Assembly: GCF_025822245.1 (NCBI RefSeq)
Contig: NZ_JACKTL010000073.1
Location: 219,334-283,333 of the forward strand
From: Mycolicibacterium hodleri
GTDB lineage: Bacteria; Actinomycetota; Actinomycetes; Mycobacteriales; Mycobacteriaceae
Direction: 5' to 3'
Length of the DNA stretch: 64,000 nt
This document shows positions 1 to 8,307 of the stretch, piece by piece (position 1 is the stretch's first letter; each line of letters starts with the position of its first letter). The notes under the pieces were generated by a model, which had not been told where the DNA came from, did not search any database, and worked only from the letters and a program-made list of their open reading frames with translations. Position numbers and translations under genes: made by a program.

Positions 1-226
1 CGGCGGCACCGGCGGCACGACCGGCACGGCCGGCCACGGCGGGCTCTTCGGAGGCAACGGCGGCAGCGGGACGGCCGGCAGCGCGGGTGGCACCGGCAGC
101 ACCGGAGCCACCGGGGCGACCGGTTCTACCGGCTCCAACGGAGCTGGCGGAGCCAGCGGAAACGGCGGCGCCAACGGTGCGGGCGGCACCAACGGAGCCA
201 ATGGGGCCCACGGGGCGTCCTCGTAA
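1..226 (+). CDS. C-terminal end of a glycine-rich PGRS-like protein (partial)
   Basis: The reading frame is open from the left edge, starting at base 2, to a TAA at 224-226. It encodes about 74 residues dominated by GG-x repeats (GGT, GGN, GAT, GAN), ending in GAHGASS. This composition is the PGRS type of mycobacterial surface/secreted repeat protein. The N-terminus lies outside the window, so a PE domain or signal peptide cannot be assessed. The 45929-47638 protein has the same repeat style but a signal-like, non-PE N-terminus. No terminator was recognised in the 119 bases before purU. Confidence 0.75.
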   Translation, partial: GGTGGTTGTAGHGGLFGGNGGSGTAGSAGGTGSTGATGATGSTGSNGAGGASGNGGANGAGGTNGANGAHGASS

Positions 227-345
227 CAGATAGGTCGGCGGGGCACCGCTGATCGGACATCGGGGGCGTCGGCTACCAGCCGGCGCCCTCGATGCATGTC
301 GGGCCTGCACGAAAAGTCAACGCGAGCAACGGAAGCGCTGGGGAC

Positions 346-1269
346 ATGACGACTTGGACTGATACCGACGCCGCCAGCGAGGCGTACTCCGTACCCAACC
401 AGGTGGCATCGCCGGTCACGGATGTCGGCAGATTGCTCCTGCGCTGCGCCGATCGGCCCGGATTGGTAGCGGCCGTCAGCGACTTCTTGTCCAAGGCCGG
501 GGCCAACATCATCTCCCTGGACCAGCACTCCACCGAACACTCGGGCGGAACCTTCATGCAGCGCACCATCTTTCACCTCCCGGGGCTGATCGCCGCACGC
601 GATGCGGTACAACGCGGCTTCAGTGAACAGGTCGCCGCACGGTTCGGCATGGAGTTCACCCTCACGGAAGCGGCCACACCCAAACGCGTGGCGATCATGG
701 CCTCCAAGGACGACCACTGTCTCCTGGATCTGCTGTGGCGCAACCGCCGCGGCGACCTCGACATGTCCGTGGTGATGGTGATCTCCAACCATCCCGACCT
801 GGCCGAACAAGCACACTCGTTCGGCGTGCCGTTTCTCCACGTGCCAGCCACCAAGCAGAACCGGGCGCAAGCGGAAGGGCGGCAACTCGACGCGTTGCGC
901 GACAACGTCGACCTCGTCGTCCTGGCCCGCTACATGCAGATCGTCAGCGCGAGGTTTCTGGCCGAGGTCGGCTGCCCCCTAATCAACATCCACCATTCGT
1001 TCCTGCCGTCGTTCGTCGGCGCGGCGCCGTACCGCCAGGCCAAGGAACGCGGCGTGAAACTCGTCGGTGCGACTGCGCACTACGTGACCGCAGAACTGGA
1101 CGGCGGGCCGATCATCGAGCAGGACGTCGTCCGGGTCGACCACCGTCACGACACCGTTCATCTGACGCGCCTCGGCGCTGACGTCGAACGCGCCGTTCTG
1201 TCACGGGCGGTTCTCTGGCACTGCGAAGACCGCATCATCCGCTACGGCAACCAGACCATCGTGTTCTGA
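346..1269 (+). CDS. purU: Formyltetrahydrofolate deformylase
   Basis: PurU hydrolyses 10-formyl-THF to THF and formate in the cytosol, balancing one-carbon pools and feeding purine synthesis. The 307-residue product has an N-terminal ACT domain (about 28-100, with CADRPGLVAAVSDFL) and a C-terminal formyltransferase fold. The family catalytic triad is visible as Asn214-x-His216 (INIHHSFLPSF) and Asp260 (GPIIEQDVV). An upstream in-frame ATG at 292 would add 18 residues. The ATG at 346 is preferred because it follows a purine-rich GGAAGCGCTGGGG and gives the usual length. The gene is convergent with the DUF5709 gene, 8 bases apart. Confidence 0.93.
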   Translation: MTTWTDTDAASEAYSVPNQVASPVTDVGRLLLRCADRPGLVAAVSDFLSKAGANIISLDQHSTEHSGGTFMQRTIFHLPGLIAARDAVQRGFSEQVAARFGMEFTLTEAATPKRVAIMASKDDHCLLDLLWRNRRGDLDMSVVMVISNHPDLAEQAHSFGVPFLHVPATKQNRAQAEGRQLDALRDNVDLVVLARYMQIVSARFLAEVGCPLINIHHSFLPSFVGAAPYRQAKERGVKLVGATAHYVTAELDGGPIIEQDVVRVDHRHDTVHLTRLGADVERAVLSRAVLWHCEDRIIRYGNQTIVF

Positions 1270-1277
1270 GGGAATCG

Positions 1278-1649
1278 TCAAGCGTCCTCGTCGATGACGT
1301 GGACCGCGGCCTCCTCCGCCGACGCCGCACCTCCGTCGATGCCGACCTCGCTACCCAGCAGGTCGGATTCGGTGTCGGCACCGAAGCCCTCGTCGGGCGC
1401 GACCAACCGACCGGCGCGCCGGTCGCCCACCTCGTCGTCACCGGCCTGCTCGTCGGGGTCGTCGAGCTGCATGGCCGGATCGGGTTCCTCCTCCGAGAGG
1501 AGTTCGTCGAGGGTCTCGTTGTCCCTGGGCTCCTTCCACCGGTCCGGCGGCGAGTAGCCCTCGTCGAGTAGATCGTCGACGCCCCTGTCGACCAGGGTGT
1601 CCTCCTGGGTCAGCTGGTCGTCGTCGGCATCGGTGTAGTCACTGCTCAT
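1278..1649 (-). CDS. Acidic DUF5709-family protein
   Basis: This encodes 123 residues, very rich in Asp and Glu, beginning MSSDYTDADDDQLTQEDTLV and containing DEGYSPPDRWK followed by acidic stretches. The motif order (DRGVxDxLDEGYSPPDR) is that of the actinobacterial DUF5709 family, whose function is unknown. There is no signal peptide, membrane segment or cysteine. It is convergent with purU and divergent from the cutinase gene, whose start is only 51 bases away, so the two promoters must be very close together. Confidence 0.75.
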   Translation of the reverse strand: MSSDYTDADDDQLTQEDTLVDRGVDDLLDEGYSPPDRWKEPRDNETLDELLSEEEPDPAMQLDDPDEQAGDDEVGDRRAGRLVAPDEGFGADTESDLLGSEVGIDGGAASAEEAAVHVIDEDA

Positions 1650-1700
1650 GGCACAACAGTGTCACAGTGGCCAATCCCCGACCTGTGTCAGTCTGGAACC

Positions 1701-2375
1701 ATGACTGCACGCCACTTCGCTGGACTGACCGGCGCCGCCTTCGCACTTGCCACCAGCCTCCTCGTCGCCCCGGCGAACGCTCCGACCGCCTCGGCCGCCC
1801 CGTGTCCCGACGTGGAGGTGGTGTTCGCCCGCGGCACGTTCGCACCGCAGGGCCTCGGAGGCATCGGACAGGACTTCGTCGACGCCGTCCGTGCCAAGGT
1901 CGGCGCCAAGTCGGTCGGCGTGTACGCCGTCGTCTATCCGGCGAGCACCAACTTCCCGACCGCCGTGGACGGCATCCGCGACGCCGCCAATCACGTCGAG
2001 AGCATGGCCACGACGTGCCCCGACACCAAGATGGTGCTCGGCGGCTACTCCCAGGGCGCTGCGGTGATCGGTTTCACCACCGCGAACGCGCTGCCCGGCG
2101 GCGTCGACCCCGACGAGGTGCCCAAGCCCATGCCGGCCAGCGTGGCCGACCACGTGGCGGCCGTCGCGCTGCTCGGCACGCCCGACACCAAGTTCATGGA
2201 CATGATCGGACAGCCACCGGTGACCGTCGGTCCGCTCTACGCGGGCAAGGCCATTCAACTGTGCGCGCCCGGGGACCCGATCTGTTCCGACGGCGACGAC
2301 GGGGCCGCGCACACCAGCTACACGAAGATCGGCATGACCGACCAGGCCGCCACCTTCGCGGCGAGCAAGGTCTGA
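1701..2375 (+). CDS. Secreted cutinase-like serine esterase (Culp family)
   Basis: This is a predicted exported alpha/beta hydrolase of the cutinase family, which in mycobacteria acts on lipid esters in the envelope or outside the cell. A signal peptide (MTARHFAGLTGAAFALATSLL, cleavage near ASA-AP) precedes CPDVEVVFARGTF. The nucleophile is Ser117 in GGYSQGA, the Asp region is CAPGDPICSDGDD, and the catalytic His follows in AAHTSY. Cys pairs typical of the fold are present. An upstream in-frame ATG at 1659 would place 14 polar residues before the signal peptide and is unlikely. It appears monocistronic. Confidence 0.88.
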   Translation: MTARHFAGLTGAAFALATSLLVAPANAPTASAAPCPDVEVVFARGTFAPQGLGGIGQDFVDAVRAKVGAKSVGVYAVVYPASTNFPTAVDGIRDAANHVESMATTCPDTKMVLGGYSQGAAVIGFTTANALPGGVDPDEVPKPMPASVADHVAAVALLGTPDTKFMDMIGQPPVTVGPLYAGKAIQLCAPGDPICSDGDDGAAHTSYTKIGMTDQAATFAASKV

Positions 2376-2422
2376 GCGCCGGAAATATTCGGCGTCCCGT
2401 CCTGGTTCTTGACGTCACGATG

Positions 2423-2445
2423 CTTATGTAACATCGTTTCATAAG
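2423..2445. promoter_or_regulatory. 23-bp near-perfect palindrome, probable TetR operator
   Basis: The arms CTTATGTAAC and GTTTCATAAG are complementary with one mismatch around a 3-bp centre. The site ends 14 bases before the hydrolase ATG, and a TTGACG hexamer lies at 2409-2414. A TetR gene is the second cistron of the same operon (3257-3847), so autoregulation at this site is the natural reading. The protein-DNA pairing is inferred. Confidence 0.6.
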
Positions 2446-2459
2446 AGACAGGAACCGCC

Positions 2460-3260
2460 ATGACCAACGTCGTCTTCATCCACGGACTGTGGGTTTCCCA
2501 CACCGCCTGGCAGCCGTGGATCGACCGCTTCGCCGCAGACGGCCACCACGCGATCGCCCCCGCCTGGCCGGGCGAACACCCCACGCCCGAGGAGACCCGG
2601 CGCAACCCTGCCGACCAAGCGGGGAACGGCATCGACCAACTCACCGACTACTTCGCCGGAGTCCTCGAGCAGTTCGACACCCCGCCCGTGGTGATCGGGC
2701 ACTCCTTCGGTGGCCTGATCGCCCAGAAGTTGTTGGGGCAGAACAAGGCCGCGGCTGCGGTCGCCGTCGACCCCGCCCCCATCAAGGGCGTCAAGCCGTT
2801 GCCGGTCGCCCAGCTGCGCTCCGCCTTCCCCGTGCTCGGCAACCCGCTCAACCGCGGACGCGCAAAGGGACTCACCGAAGCGCAGTGGCGCTACGGCTTC
2901 GGCAACGCGTTGACCGTCGAGGAGTCCGATGCCCTGTGGGAACGGTGGTCGATTCCGTCACCGGGCAAGCCGCTGTTCGAAGCCGCGATCGCGAACTTCT
3001 CGAGCGGATCGCCGGCGAAGGTCGACACCGCGAACGCCACCAGGGGTCCGCTGTTGATCACCGGTGGCACCGCCGACCACACCGTGCCCTTCGTCTCCGC
3101 CAAGGCCACTCACCGGCTATACGAAAAGTCAGGTGCCGTCACCGACTTCCACGAATTCACCGGACGCGGACACTCGCTCACCATCGATCACGGCTGGCGG
3201 GACGTCGCGGACGTCACCCTGTCGTGGCTGGCACACCGTGGGGTTACCACGCAGGCATGA
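2460..3260 (+). CDS. Alpha/beta hydrolase
   Basis: This is a cytosolic alpha/beta hydrolase of 266 residues with no signal peptide. It opens with the oxyanion-hole segment VVFIHGLWVSHTAW. The nucleophile elbow is GHSFGG (Ser82), the acid is likely in GGTADHTVP and the histidine in GRGHSLTID. The substrate cannot be deduced. Its stop codon overlaps the ATG of the TetR gene by 4 bases (ATGA), so the two are translationally coupled and probably controlled together from the palindrome just upstream. Confidence 0.85.
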   Translation: MTNVVFIHGLWVSHTAWQPWIDRFAADGHHAIAPAWPGEHPTPEETRRNPADQAGNGIDQLTDYFAGVLEQFDTPPVVIGHSFGGLIAQKLLGQNKAAAAVAVDPAPIKGVKPLPVAQLRSAFPVLGNPLNRGRAKGLTEAQWRYGFGNALTVEESDALWERWSIPSPGKPLFEAAIANFSSGSPAKVDTANATRGPLLITGGTADHTVPFVSAKATHRLYEKSGAVTDFHEFTGRGHSLTIDHGWRDVADVTLSWLAHRGVTTQA

Positions 3261-3847
3261 GCACGCCACCGGTGCGGCGGCGCACCGCCAGCCACGAGGT
3301 CTCGGCCGCGCTCCTTCGCGCGGCCGAGACCGTGTTGGACCGTGACGGCACCGACGGGGTGACCATCCGTGCGGTCGCGCTGGCGGCCGCGGTGTCACCG
3401 ACCAGCGTCTACAACAGGTTCCAGAGCAAGGACGGGTTGACCGTCGCGCTGGCCATGCGGACGTTGGCCCAACTCGCCGAGGCCATCGACGTGCCTGCAG
3501 ACCTCGGGCCGCAGGAGCGCTTTCGGCAGTCCTGCCGCAACTACCGGGACTTCGCCCTGCGCCATCCGGCGCGGTATTCCCTGATCTTCGGGTCCGGGAG
3601 TCCGCTCGAAGACCAGTCGTCGGAGGTGGCGGAGGCGGGCCGGGCCGTCTTCACCATCCTGTCCGGGTTGATCGGCGCGTTCACGACCGTGGACGGCGAA
3701 CGCGACCTGGCCGAGTCGGCCCAAGCCGTCTGGAGCGCGATCCACGGCTCGGTCACCATCGAGCAGGCGGGCATCGGTCAGACGCCGGACCTGGGCAGTA
3801 CCTTCGAGCACGTGCTCGATCTCCTCGTCGTCGGCCTGACGACCTAG
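3257..3847 (+). CDS. TetR-family transcriptional regulator
   Basis: The product has 196 residues. The N-terminal helix-turn-helix is VTIRAVALAAAVSPTSVYNRFQSKDGL (shown here only as the family signature of an HTH followed by the YNRF recognition helix), with a ligand-binding helical domain behind it. The start overlaps the hydrolase stop (ATGA) and the TAG stop overlaps the GTG of the next gene. It probably represses its own operon through the palindrome at 2423-2445; that link is inferred from position and site symmetry. Confidence 0.88.
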   Translation: MSTPPVRRRTASHEVSAALLRAAETVLDRDGTDGVTIRAVALAAAVSPTSVYNRFQSKDGLTVALAMRTLAQLAEAIDVPADLGPQERFRQSCRNYRDFALRHPARYSLIFGSGSPLEDQSSEVAEAGRAVFTILSGLIGAFTTVDGERDLAESAQAVWSAIHGSVTIEQAGIGQTPDLGSTFEHVLDLLVVGLTT

Positions 3848-4497
3848 TGCGCGCCGCATCGCCGACCGTCGCCGTCGCCGGGTTCGAGGTGGCCGACCCA
3901 CCGGAGTCCTGGACCCGGGCCGGCTTCACCGTCGACGCCGACGCCACGACCCGCGTCGGTGGCGTGAGCATCGGCCTGGTCGGACGCGAGCACGGCACCG
4001 GGATCGTCGGGTGGTCGCTGCGCGGAGTACCCACAGATCTGCACGACCTCGACGGCGTCGCGACGACCTCGTCGGATCGGCCCCCGGCCAGTCCCGCGAC
4101 GCATCCCAACGGCGTCGTCCGCGTCGACCACGTCGTACTCCTGTCGCCCGACCTCGCCCGGACCGTCGACGCGCTGGCCGGCCTCGGGCTGCGACCCCGC
4201 CGAGAGCGCGACGGCGAACTCGGCGGGCAGGCGATCCGCCAGGTCTTCTTCCGCCTCGGAGAGGTGATCGTCGAGGTCGTGGGTGCGCCGCACACCGCAG
4301 CCGAGGGCCCGTCCACCCTGTGGGGGTTGACGTACGTCGCCGCCGACGTCGAGGCGACGGCGGAGGCGTTCGGCGACCGCACGTCACCGGTGAAGGACGC
4401 CGTCCAACCGGGACGCCGGATCACCACGCTCCGACATCGAGAATTCGGAATGTCGGTACGGACGGCGTTGATCTCGCCGCCTATCCTCGGCGCATGA
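3847..4497 (+). CDS. VOC/glyoxalase-like domain protein
   Basis: The GTG start overlaps the preceding TAG (TAGTG) and the TGA stop overlaps the ATG of rnhA, so it sits in a tight run of genes. The 216-residue product shows a VOC-type module in its second half (VVRVDHVVLLSPDLARTVDALAGLGL, then VFFRLGEVIVEVVG). The first half looks like a weaker, degenerate module. The classical metal ligands are incomplete, so enzymatic activity is uncertain. No substrate is suggested by the context. Confidence 0.7.
   Translation: MRAASPTVAVAGFEVADPPESWTRAGFTVDADATTRVGGVSIGLVGREHGTGIVGWSLRGVPTDLHDLDGVATTSSDRPPASPATHPNGVVRVDHVVLLSPDLARTVDALAGLGLRPRRERDGELGGQAIRQVFFRLGEVIVEVVGAPHTAAEGPSTLWGLTYVAADVEATAEAFGDRTSPVKDAVQPGRRITTLRHREFGMSVRTALISPPILGA
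4482..4487 (+). promoter_or_regulatory. Leaderless -10 element for rnhA
   Basis: TATCCT matches the mycobacterial TANNNT -10 and ends exactly 6 bases before the rnhA ATG, so transcription would begin at or next to the start codon. No convincing -35 was seen. It lies inside the end of the VOC gene, so rnhA may have its own promoter in addition to operon transcription. Confidence 0.45.
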
Positions 4498-4964
4498 CCG
4501 AGACCGCGGACCCCGTCGTGATCCACACCGACGGCGGGTGCCGACCCAACCCGGGTCCCGGCGGTTGGGGGGCCGTACTGCGCCACCGCGGACACGTTCG
4601 CGAGATGTTCGGCGGCGAGCCCGGCGACACCAGCAACAACCGGATGGAGCTGACGGCGCCCATCATGGCGCTCGAGGCGCTCACCAGACCCGTCCTGGTG
4701 CACCTCTACACCGACAGCACGTACGTCCGCAGCGGCATCACCAAGTGGGTCCTCGGTTGGGAACGCAACGGCTGGCTGACCTCGGCCAAGCAACCGGTCA
4801 AGAACGTCGACCTATGGAAGCGTCTGCAGGCGGCGTGCGCGGTGCACCAGGTCGAATGGTTCTGGGTGAAGGGACATTCCGGCGTCGCCGACAACGAGTT
4901 GGCCGACGTGCTCGCCACCAGGGGCATGGAGCAAGCGATCGCCGCACCCTCGGGCCGGTTGTGA
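4494..4964 (+). CDS. rnhA: Ribonuclease HI
   Basis: RNase HI cuts the RNA strand of RNA:DNA hybrids, removing primers and R-loops. The 156-residue product has the canonical acidic active site: Asp in HTDGGC, Glu in NNRMELTAP, Asp in YTDSTYV and Asp in DNELAD. The basic handle segment (WKRNGWLTSAKQPVKN-type) is present, here WERNGWLTSAKQPVKN. Length and motif order match single-domain bacterial RNase HI. The start overlaps the previous stop as ATGA. Confidence 0.95.
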   Translation: MTETADPVVIHTDGGCRPNPGPGGWGAVLRHRGHVREMFGGEPGDTSNNRMELTAPIMALEALTRPVLVHLYTDSTYVRSGITKWVLGWERNGWLTSAKQPVKNVDLWKRLQAACAVHQVEWFWVKGHSGVADNELADVLATRGMEQAIAAPSGRL

Positions 4965-5026
4965 CCAAAGCCTTACCCCGGCACCCCGCGCGCTGGCCCC
5001 GCCCCCGGGGTGGGTAACACTGCCTC

Positions 5027-5458
5027 ATGGCACTCATCGACAGCTCCGGCTTCGCCCACGTTCGGCTCACCGTCACCGACATAGGACGGTCCAAGAAGTT
5101 CTACGACGAGGTGTTCGGCTGGCCGATCGCCGTCGACGCGTCCGATTCGGTGGACGAGCCTGGCGTGACGGAGTCGGCGGAGAAGTTCTACGGCGGCGTG
5201 GTGTACCAGACCCCGCAGGGCACGCTCTTCGGGTTGCGACCGGTGGGTGACTGCGAATTCGACTCCACGCGAACGGGTCTCGACCACGTGAGCTTCGCGG
5301 TGGCGGATCGTTCCGCACTCGAAGCCGCCCAGGCCGCCCTGCGGGACGCCGGGGTCACGCACGGAGAGGTCGTCGACCTCTCCGATGCCGGCATCGCCAT
5401 CCTGTCGTTCCAGGATCCCGACGACATCAACGTCGAGCTGACCGCGCCGCTGTCTTAG
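5027..5458 (+). CDS. VOC-family (glyoxalase/dioxygenase-fold) protein
   Basis: The 143-residue product opens with FAHVRLTVTDIGRSKKFYDEVFGW and has a second half-module at GLDHVSFAVADRSALEAAQAAL, ending in DPDDINVELTAPLS. The paired beta-alpha-beta-beta-beta pattern with a C-terminal ExE-like strand is typical of VOC enzymes. A TAACAC hexamer (5015-5020) sits 6 bases before the ATG in the position of a leaderless -10, though its last base departs from TANNNT. Substrate unknown. Confidence 0.8.
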   Translation: MALIDSSGFAHVRLTVTDIGRSKKFYDEVFGWPIAVDASDSVDEPGVTESAEKFYGGVVYQTPQGTLFGLRPVGDCEFDSTRTGLDHVSFAVADRSALEAAQAALRDAGVTHGEVVDLSDAGIAILSFQDPDDINVELTAPLS

Positions 5459-5560
5459 CGGACGCTTCGTTCAGCGAGCGCTTCCGAGTTCTGGTGGGGG
5501 TCGTCGTGTCGCCAGGCCAGGCTGATGACGCCATCCAACTAGCCCCGAAATGGTGGCGGT

Positions 5561-5756
5561 TCACGTCGGATCCATCTGGCGTACAACGACTTCAGCGATA
5601 CCACGTTCAATCGCGTCGACCATCCTGGCGTTCTGCTCGTCGACCCGTCGACCCAACTGGGAACACATCGGCCCCGCGCTGCTCGAAGGCCCAGATGAAG
5701 CGGGTGACGACCTCGCGCCCGTTGATGGGCGGGCGTTCCGGCCCCGGCCGGTCCAT
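5561..5756 (-). pseudogene. Short degenerate gene remnant after the enoyl-reductase-like gene
   Basis: An ATG overlaps the TGA of the upstream gene (TGATG) and opens a short frame (INGREVVTRFIWAFEQRGADVFP) that runs into unrelated residues. Shifting the frame once gives QLGRRVDEQNARMVDAIERG and a stop at 5561-5563. This looks like one frameshifted small gene. The ancestor could have been an NTF2/SnoaL-like protein or the C-terminus of a TetR regulator; I cannot decide. The remaining bases to 5458 show no coding signal. Confidence 0.35.
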
Positions 5757-6766
5757 CAGTTCTCGACCTGCCAGCTGATCCCGAACGGCTCCAGCGCGTC
5801 CAGGAACTCGGCGGGCTCGAAGGCGAGCGACGGTGGCACCGCTCCGACCGGCGCGTCGCGGGCACCGAGCCGAACCGCGGCCTCGACCGCGATCAGGGCG
5901 GTGGAGCCGTAGGCGTCGGCCCCCGACACGTGGCCCCGCGCCGTCGTGCCGTCCGGCGAACGCGCCTCGGCGATGATGGTGAAGCGGGACGCGCGCCGCT
6001 CGTCATCCGACGGTCCGGCCGGCGCCGCGGCGATGACCTCGTCGGTAAGGGATGCCACGCCTGCGACGAGGTCCACGTTCATGGTGGCCTCGATGGTGCG
6101 GGCGGCCACATGGCGTTGGATCGTGATCACTTCCGGCCCGGGGAGGGCCCAGGACGGCTGCTCGCCGTCGCGCGGAAAGTCGACCGGCTCGCGGGCGCCC
6201 GCGTCGGTCTCCCGCCACCGGCCGTCTTGCCACGCCAGCGGCGGCGATGCGGCGATGTGGCCGAACGACAGCATCGTTCCCCGCGATATACCGGCGCTGA
6301 ACATTCCGTGATGCAGGTGGAGCGTCTGCACCTCGGCGAGGCGCCCGACGACGAGCCCGGCGATGAGGTCGCCAGGCACGCCGTCATCAGTCGCTGCGGG
6401 CATCAGGCTGACGCCGGCCGCCGCGGCTCGGGTGCCAAACTCGTCGTACACGCGCCGAACCCAGCGCTGCTCGCCGGTTATGTCGACGTAGTTGCACGCG
6501 GCGGCGATTGCCGCCTCCACGACGGGCTCTCCGAAACGGGTGAACGGGGAGACGCAGCTGACCACCACGTCGCAGCCGCGGAGAGCGTCGACCATCGACG
6601 ACGGCTCGGCCAGGCTCACGCACCGTACGTCTCGTGCCCCGTCGATCGCTGACAGCGCCTTCTCGTCGCGGCCGAGCAGGAGGGTGTCGACGTCACGGCG
6701 AAACAACTCCGCCGCAACCAGCCGACCGGTGTAGCCGGTCGCTCCGAAAACTGCTGCCTTCATCAA
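5756..6766 (-). CDS. Saccharopine dehydrogenase-like / trans-acting enoyl reductase family protein
   Basis: The 336-residue product has an N-terminal Rossmann NAD(P)-binding motif (AAVFGATGYTGRLVAAEL) and the family block VVSCVSPFTRFGEPVVEAAIAAACNYVDITGE split across positions about 70-100. It also contains ATDDGVPGDLIAGL. This family includes mycobacterial trans-acting enoyl reductases for lipid synthesis and many uncharacterised oxidoreductases. The first two codons are both ATG. A 26-bp inverted repeat lies 8 bases upstream (6774-6799), so the gene is likely under a dimeric repressor. Partner and substrate are unknown. Confidence 0.8.
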   Translation of the reverse strand: MMKAAVFGATGYTGRLVAAELFRRDVDTLLLGRDEKALSAIDGARDVRCVSLAEPSSMVDALRGCDVVVSCVSPFTRFGEPVVEAAIAAACNYVDITGEQRWVRRVYDEFGTRAAAAGVSLMPAATDDGVPGDLIAGLVVGRLAEVQTLHLHHGMFSAGISRGTMLSFGHIAASPPLAWQDGRWRETDAGAREPVDFPRDGEQPSWALPGPEVITIQRHVAARTIEATMNVDLVAGVASLTDEVIAAAPAGPSDDERRASRFTIIAEARSPDGTTARGHVSGADAYGSTALIAVEAAVRLGARDAPVGAVPPSLAFEPAEFLDALEPFGISWQVEN

Positions 6767-6773
6767 TCAAGCC

Positions 6774-6799
6774 TCACTGTCGTTGGTACGACAGTGAGT
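6774..6799. promoter_or_regulatory. 26-bp perfect inverted repeat, probable operator
   Basis: The arms CTCACTGTCG and CGACAGTGAG are exactly complementary around a 6-base spacer. The site is immediately upstream of the minus-strand gene starting at 6766. The inner ACTGTCG/CGACAGT pattern resembles TetR/AcrR operators. The nearest regulator is LysR-type (6865-7812), whose sites usually look different, so the cognate factor may be elsewhere or lost. Confidence 0.6.
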
Positions 6800-6864
6800 T
6801 TCGCTCGAGCGTCACCGCGCCACAATTGCCTCTTTCGGATAACACCAATCCACCGGCGGATTGG

Positions 6865-7812
6865 CTAGTCTGCCAGCAGCATTCCCGGTACGCGCGAAGA
6901 TGCATTGCCAACGTCTCTGGCTCGATTGCCGGCTCCTCGCCGCCGCACACTCTCCAACGCCGACCTGACATTTTGCGTGTTGCGCAGGCGTCGCGGGAAA
7001 ACGGCGTGGACGGAGGAAGCGGCTGGCGTCCAGCCGGCTATGTCGATCGAGACCAAGCGGTCATCCGTCAACGCTTCTGGCAGGAACCCGACACCTCGCC
7101 CTCGGCTGACGGCATCTACGACAACCCAGGGATCATTCGATGCCGCTGCGAGCCTGGTCGGGGTTACCCGACGTTCTTCACCGTCCCGGGATACGAAGCA
7201 CCAGTTGGTGATTGGCAGTACTGTCGCGCACACATGCTCGAGCAACTGCTCGGGATCCGTGAGGCGCCCAAGCTCAGGCCGTTGGCGAAGCAAGTCATCG
7301 GAAACGACGAGACGGAATGGGACGTCATACAGTTTGACGGAAGCGAGGCTCTGCTGCTTGGGAGGTCCGAGTTGGATGGCCAGATCGATACCGTCAGCGA
7401 CCAAATTGGCATCATTGCCATTCACCGTGAGGTTGAGCTGGATATCGGGCCGCTCCGAACCGAAGTCCGACACCCAGGCACGAAACTGGTCGGGGCAGAT
7501 GTAAGGCGAGACCGCTATCGACAGTGAACCGCTCGCGCCTGACGACGCGGTAGCGATGTCGTCGAGTGCAGCCCTGATCTGCGCGACCGGCCGAGCACAC
7601 GCTTCGACCAAGCGCTGTCCTTCGGACGTCACACTGAGCGACCGCGTCGATCTCCGGAGCAACGACGTGCCGACCTGGTTCTCCAATGCCGCCACCCGCC
7701 GGCTTACCGAGCTCTGCGGCATCCCGAGCCGTCGCGCGGCTCCAACGAAACTCTCGCATTCCGCTACCGCCAGAAAGATCGCGACGTCGTCCAGCGCTAC
7801 AGCTTCTGTCAT
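6865..7812 (-). CDS. LysR-family transcriptional regulator
   Basis: The 315-residue product has an N-terminal winged HTH (FLAVAECESFVGAARRLGMPQSSVSRRV) followed by a co-inducer-binding domain of two lobes (GSLSIAVSPYICPDQF, later VSRGRGVGFLPEAL). Length and order are standard for LysR regulators. It is transcribed in the same direction as the enoyl-reductase-like gene, about 100 bases upstream of it, rather than divergently, which is atypical for a LysR target pair. The local GC content is slightly lower than in the neighbours. Confidence 0.9.
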   Translation of the reverse strand: MTEAVALDDVAIFLAVAECESFVGAARRLGMPQSSVSRRVAALENQVGTSLLRRSTRSLSVTSEGQRLVEACARPVAQIRAALDDIATASSGASGSLSIAVSPYICPDQFRAWVSDFGSERPDIQLNLTVNGNDANLVADGIDLAIQLGPPKQQSLASVKLYDVPFRLVVSDDLLRQRPELGRLTDPEQLLEHVCATVLPITNWCFVSRDGEERRVTPTRLAAASNDPWVVVDAVSRGRGVGFLPEALTDDRLVSIDIAGWTPAASSVHAVFPRRLRNTQNVRSALESVRRRGAGNRARDVGNASSRVPGMLLAD

Positions 7813-8307
7813 ATACGTGCCTTCGTTCAGGTGTTGCGGCCCATGGGCGATGCGCCTCTGCGACGGTTGTCGCCGGCCCGTACCGCGTCCAGCGCATCAC
7901 GACCTGCCTGAGGGCCGCTCTCCACTGTCCCATGCCAACGCTCGAGCCCGCATCCACGGCGATCGTCCCGTCCAGCCAAGGCTGAATAGTCTGGCGGCGG
8001 GGCACAGCCACCAATCCGCGCACATGGTGCCGACCACGACGCCACTGCAACGATTCCCACACATCTGGCGGAAATGCAGTGTTCGAAGTGTGCGGTACTC
8101 GTTCGCGTCGGTCGGCATGCCGGAACCCTGACCATCGGGCCTCCGTAGTCGACGAGATCATCGAGAGTCTCGTATCGCCATGTATCCGGTCTGAACAACC
8201 ATGTCCTCCTCGTAGTGGGTTAGCTTTGTCAGGAGTTCGGCCGTCGCGTCGAACGTGGCACATCCACGCCATCCAGGACCAGGCCCGTCAGAAGCTGGGA
8301 GAGAAGT
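7813..8307. other. 495-bp stretch without a supportable gene
   Basis: All six frames carry short open stretches, but none has a family motif, a good start with ribosome-binding site, or consistent third-position GC. Several minus-strand frames look interchangeable, as expected of decayed coding sequence, but I could not identify an ancestor. A purine run GGGAGAGAAGT at about 8297-8307 serves as ribosome-binding site for the gene at 8308. Confidence 0.5.

Noticed and set aside
2195..2442. Minus-strand frame over the cutinase 3' end
   Set aside because: Arg-rich shadow with no motif, overlapping a well-supported gene and the operator.
7827..8198. 123-codon minus-strand frame MFRPDTWRYETLDDLVDYGG
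   Set aside because: The beginning looks protein-like, but it decays into unrelated residues, has no family match I know and competes with two equally open frames; reported only as a gene-free stretch.
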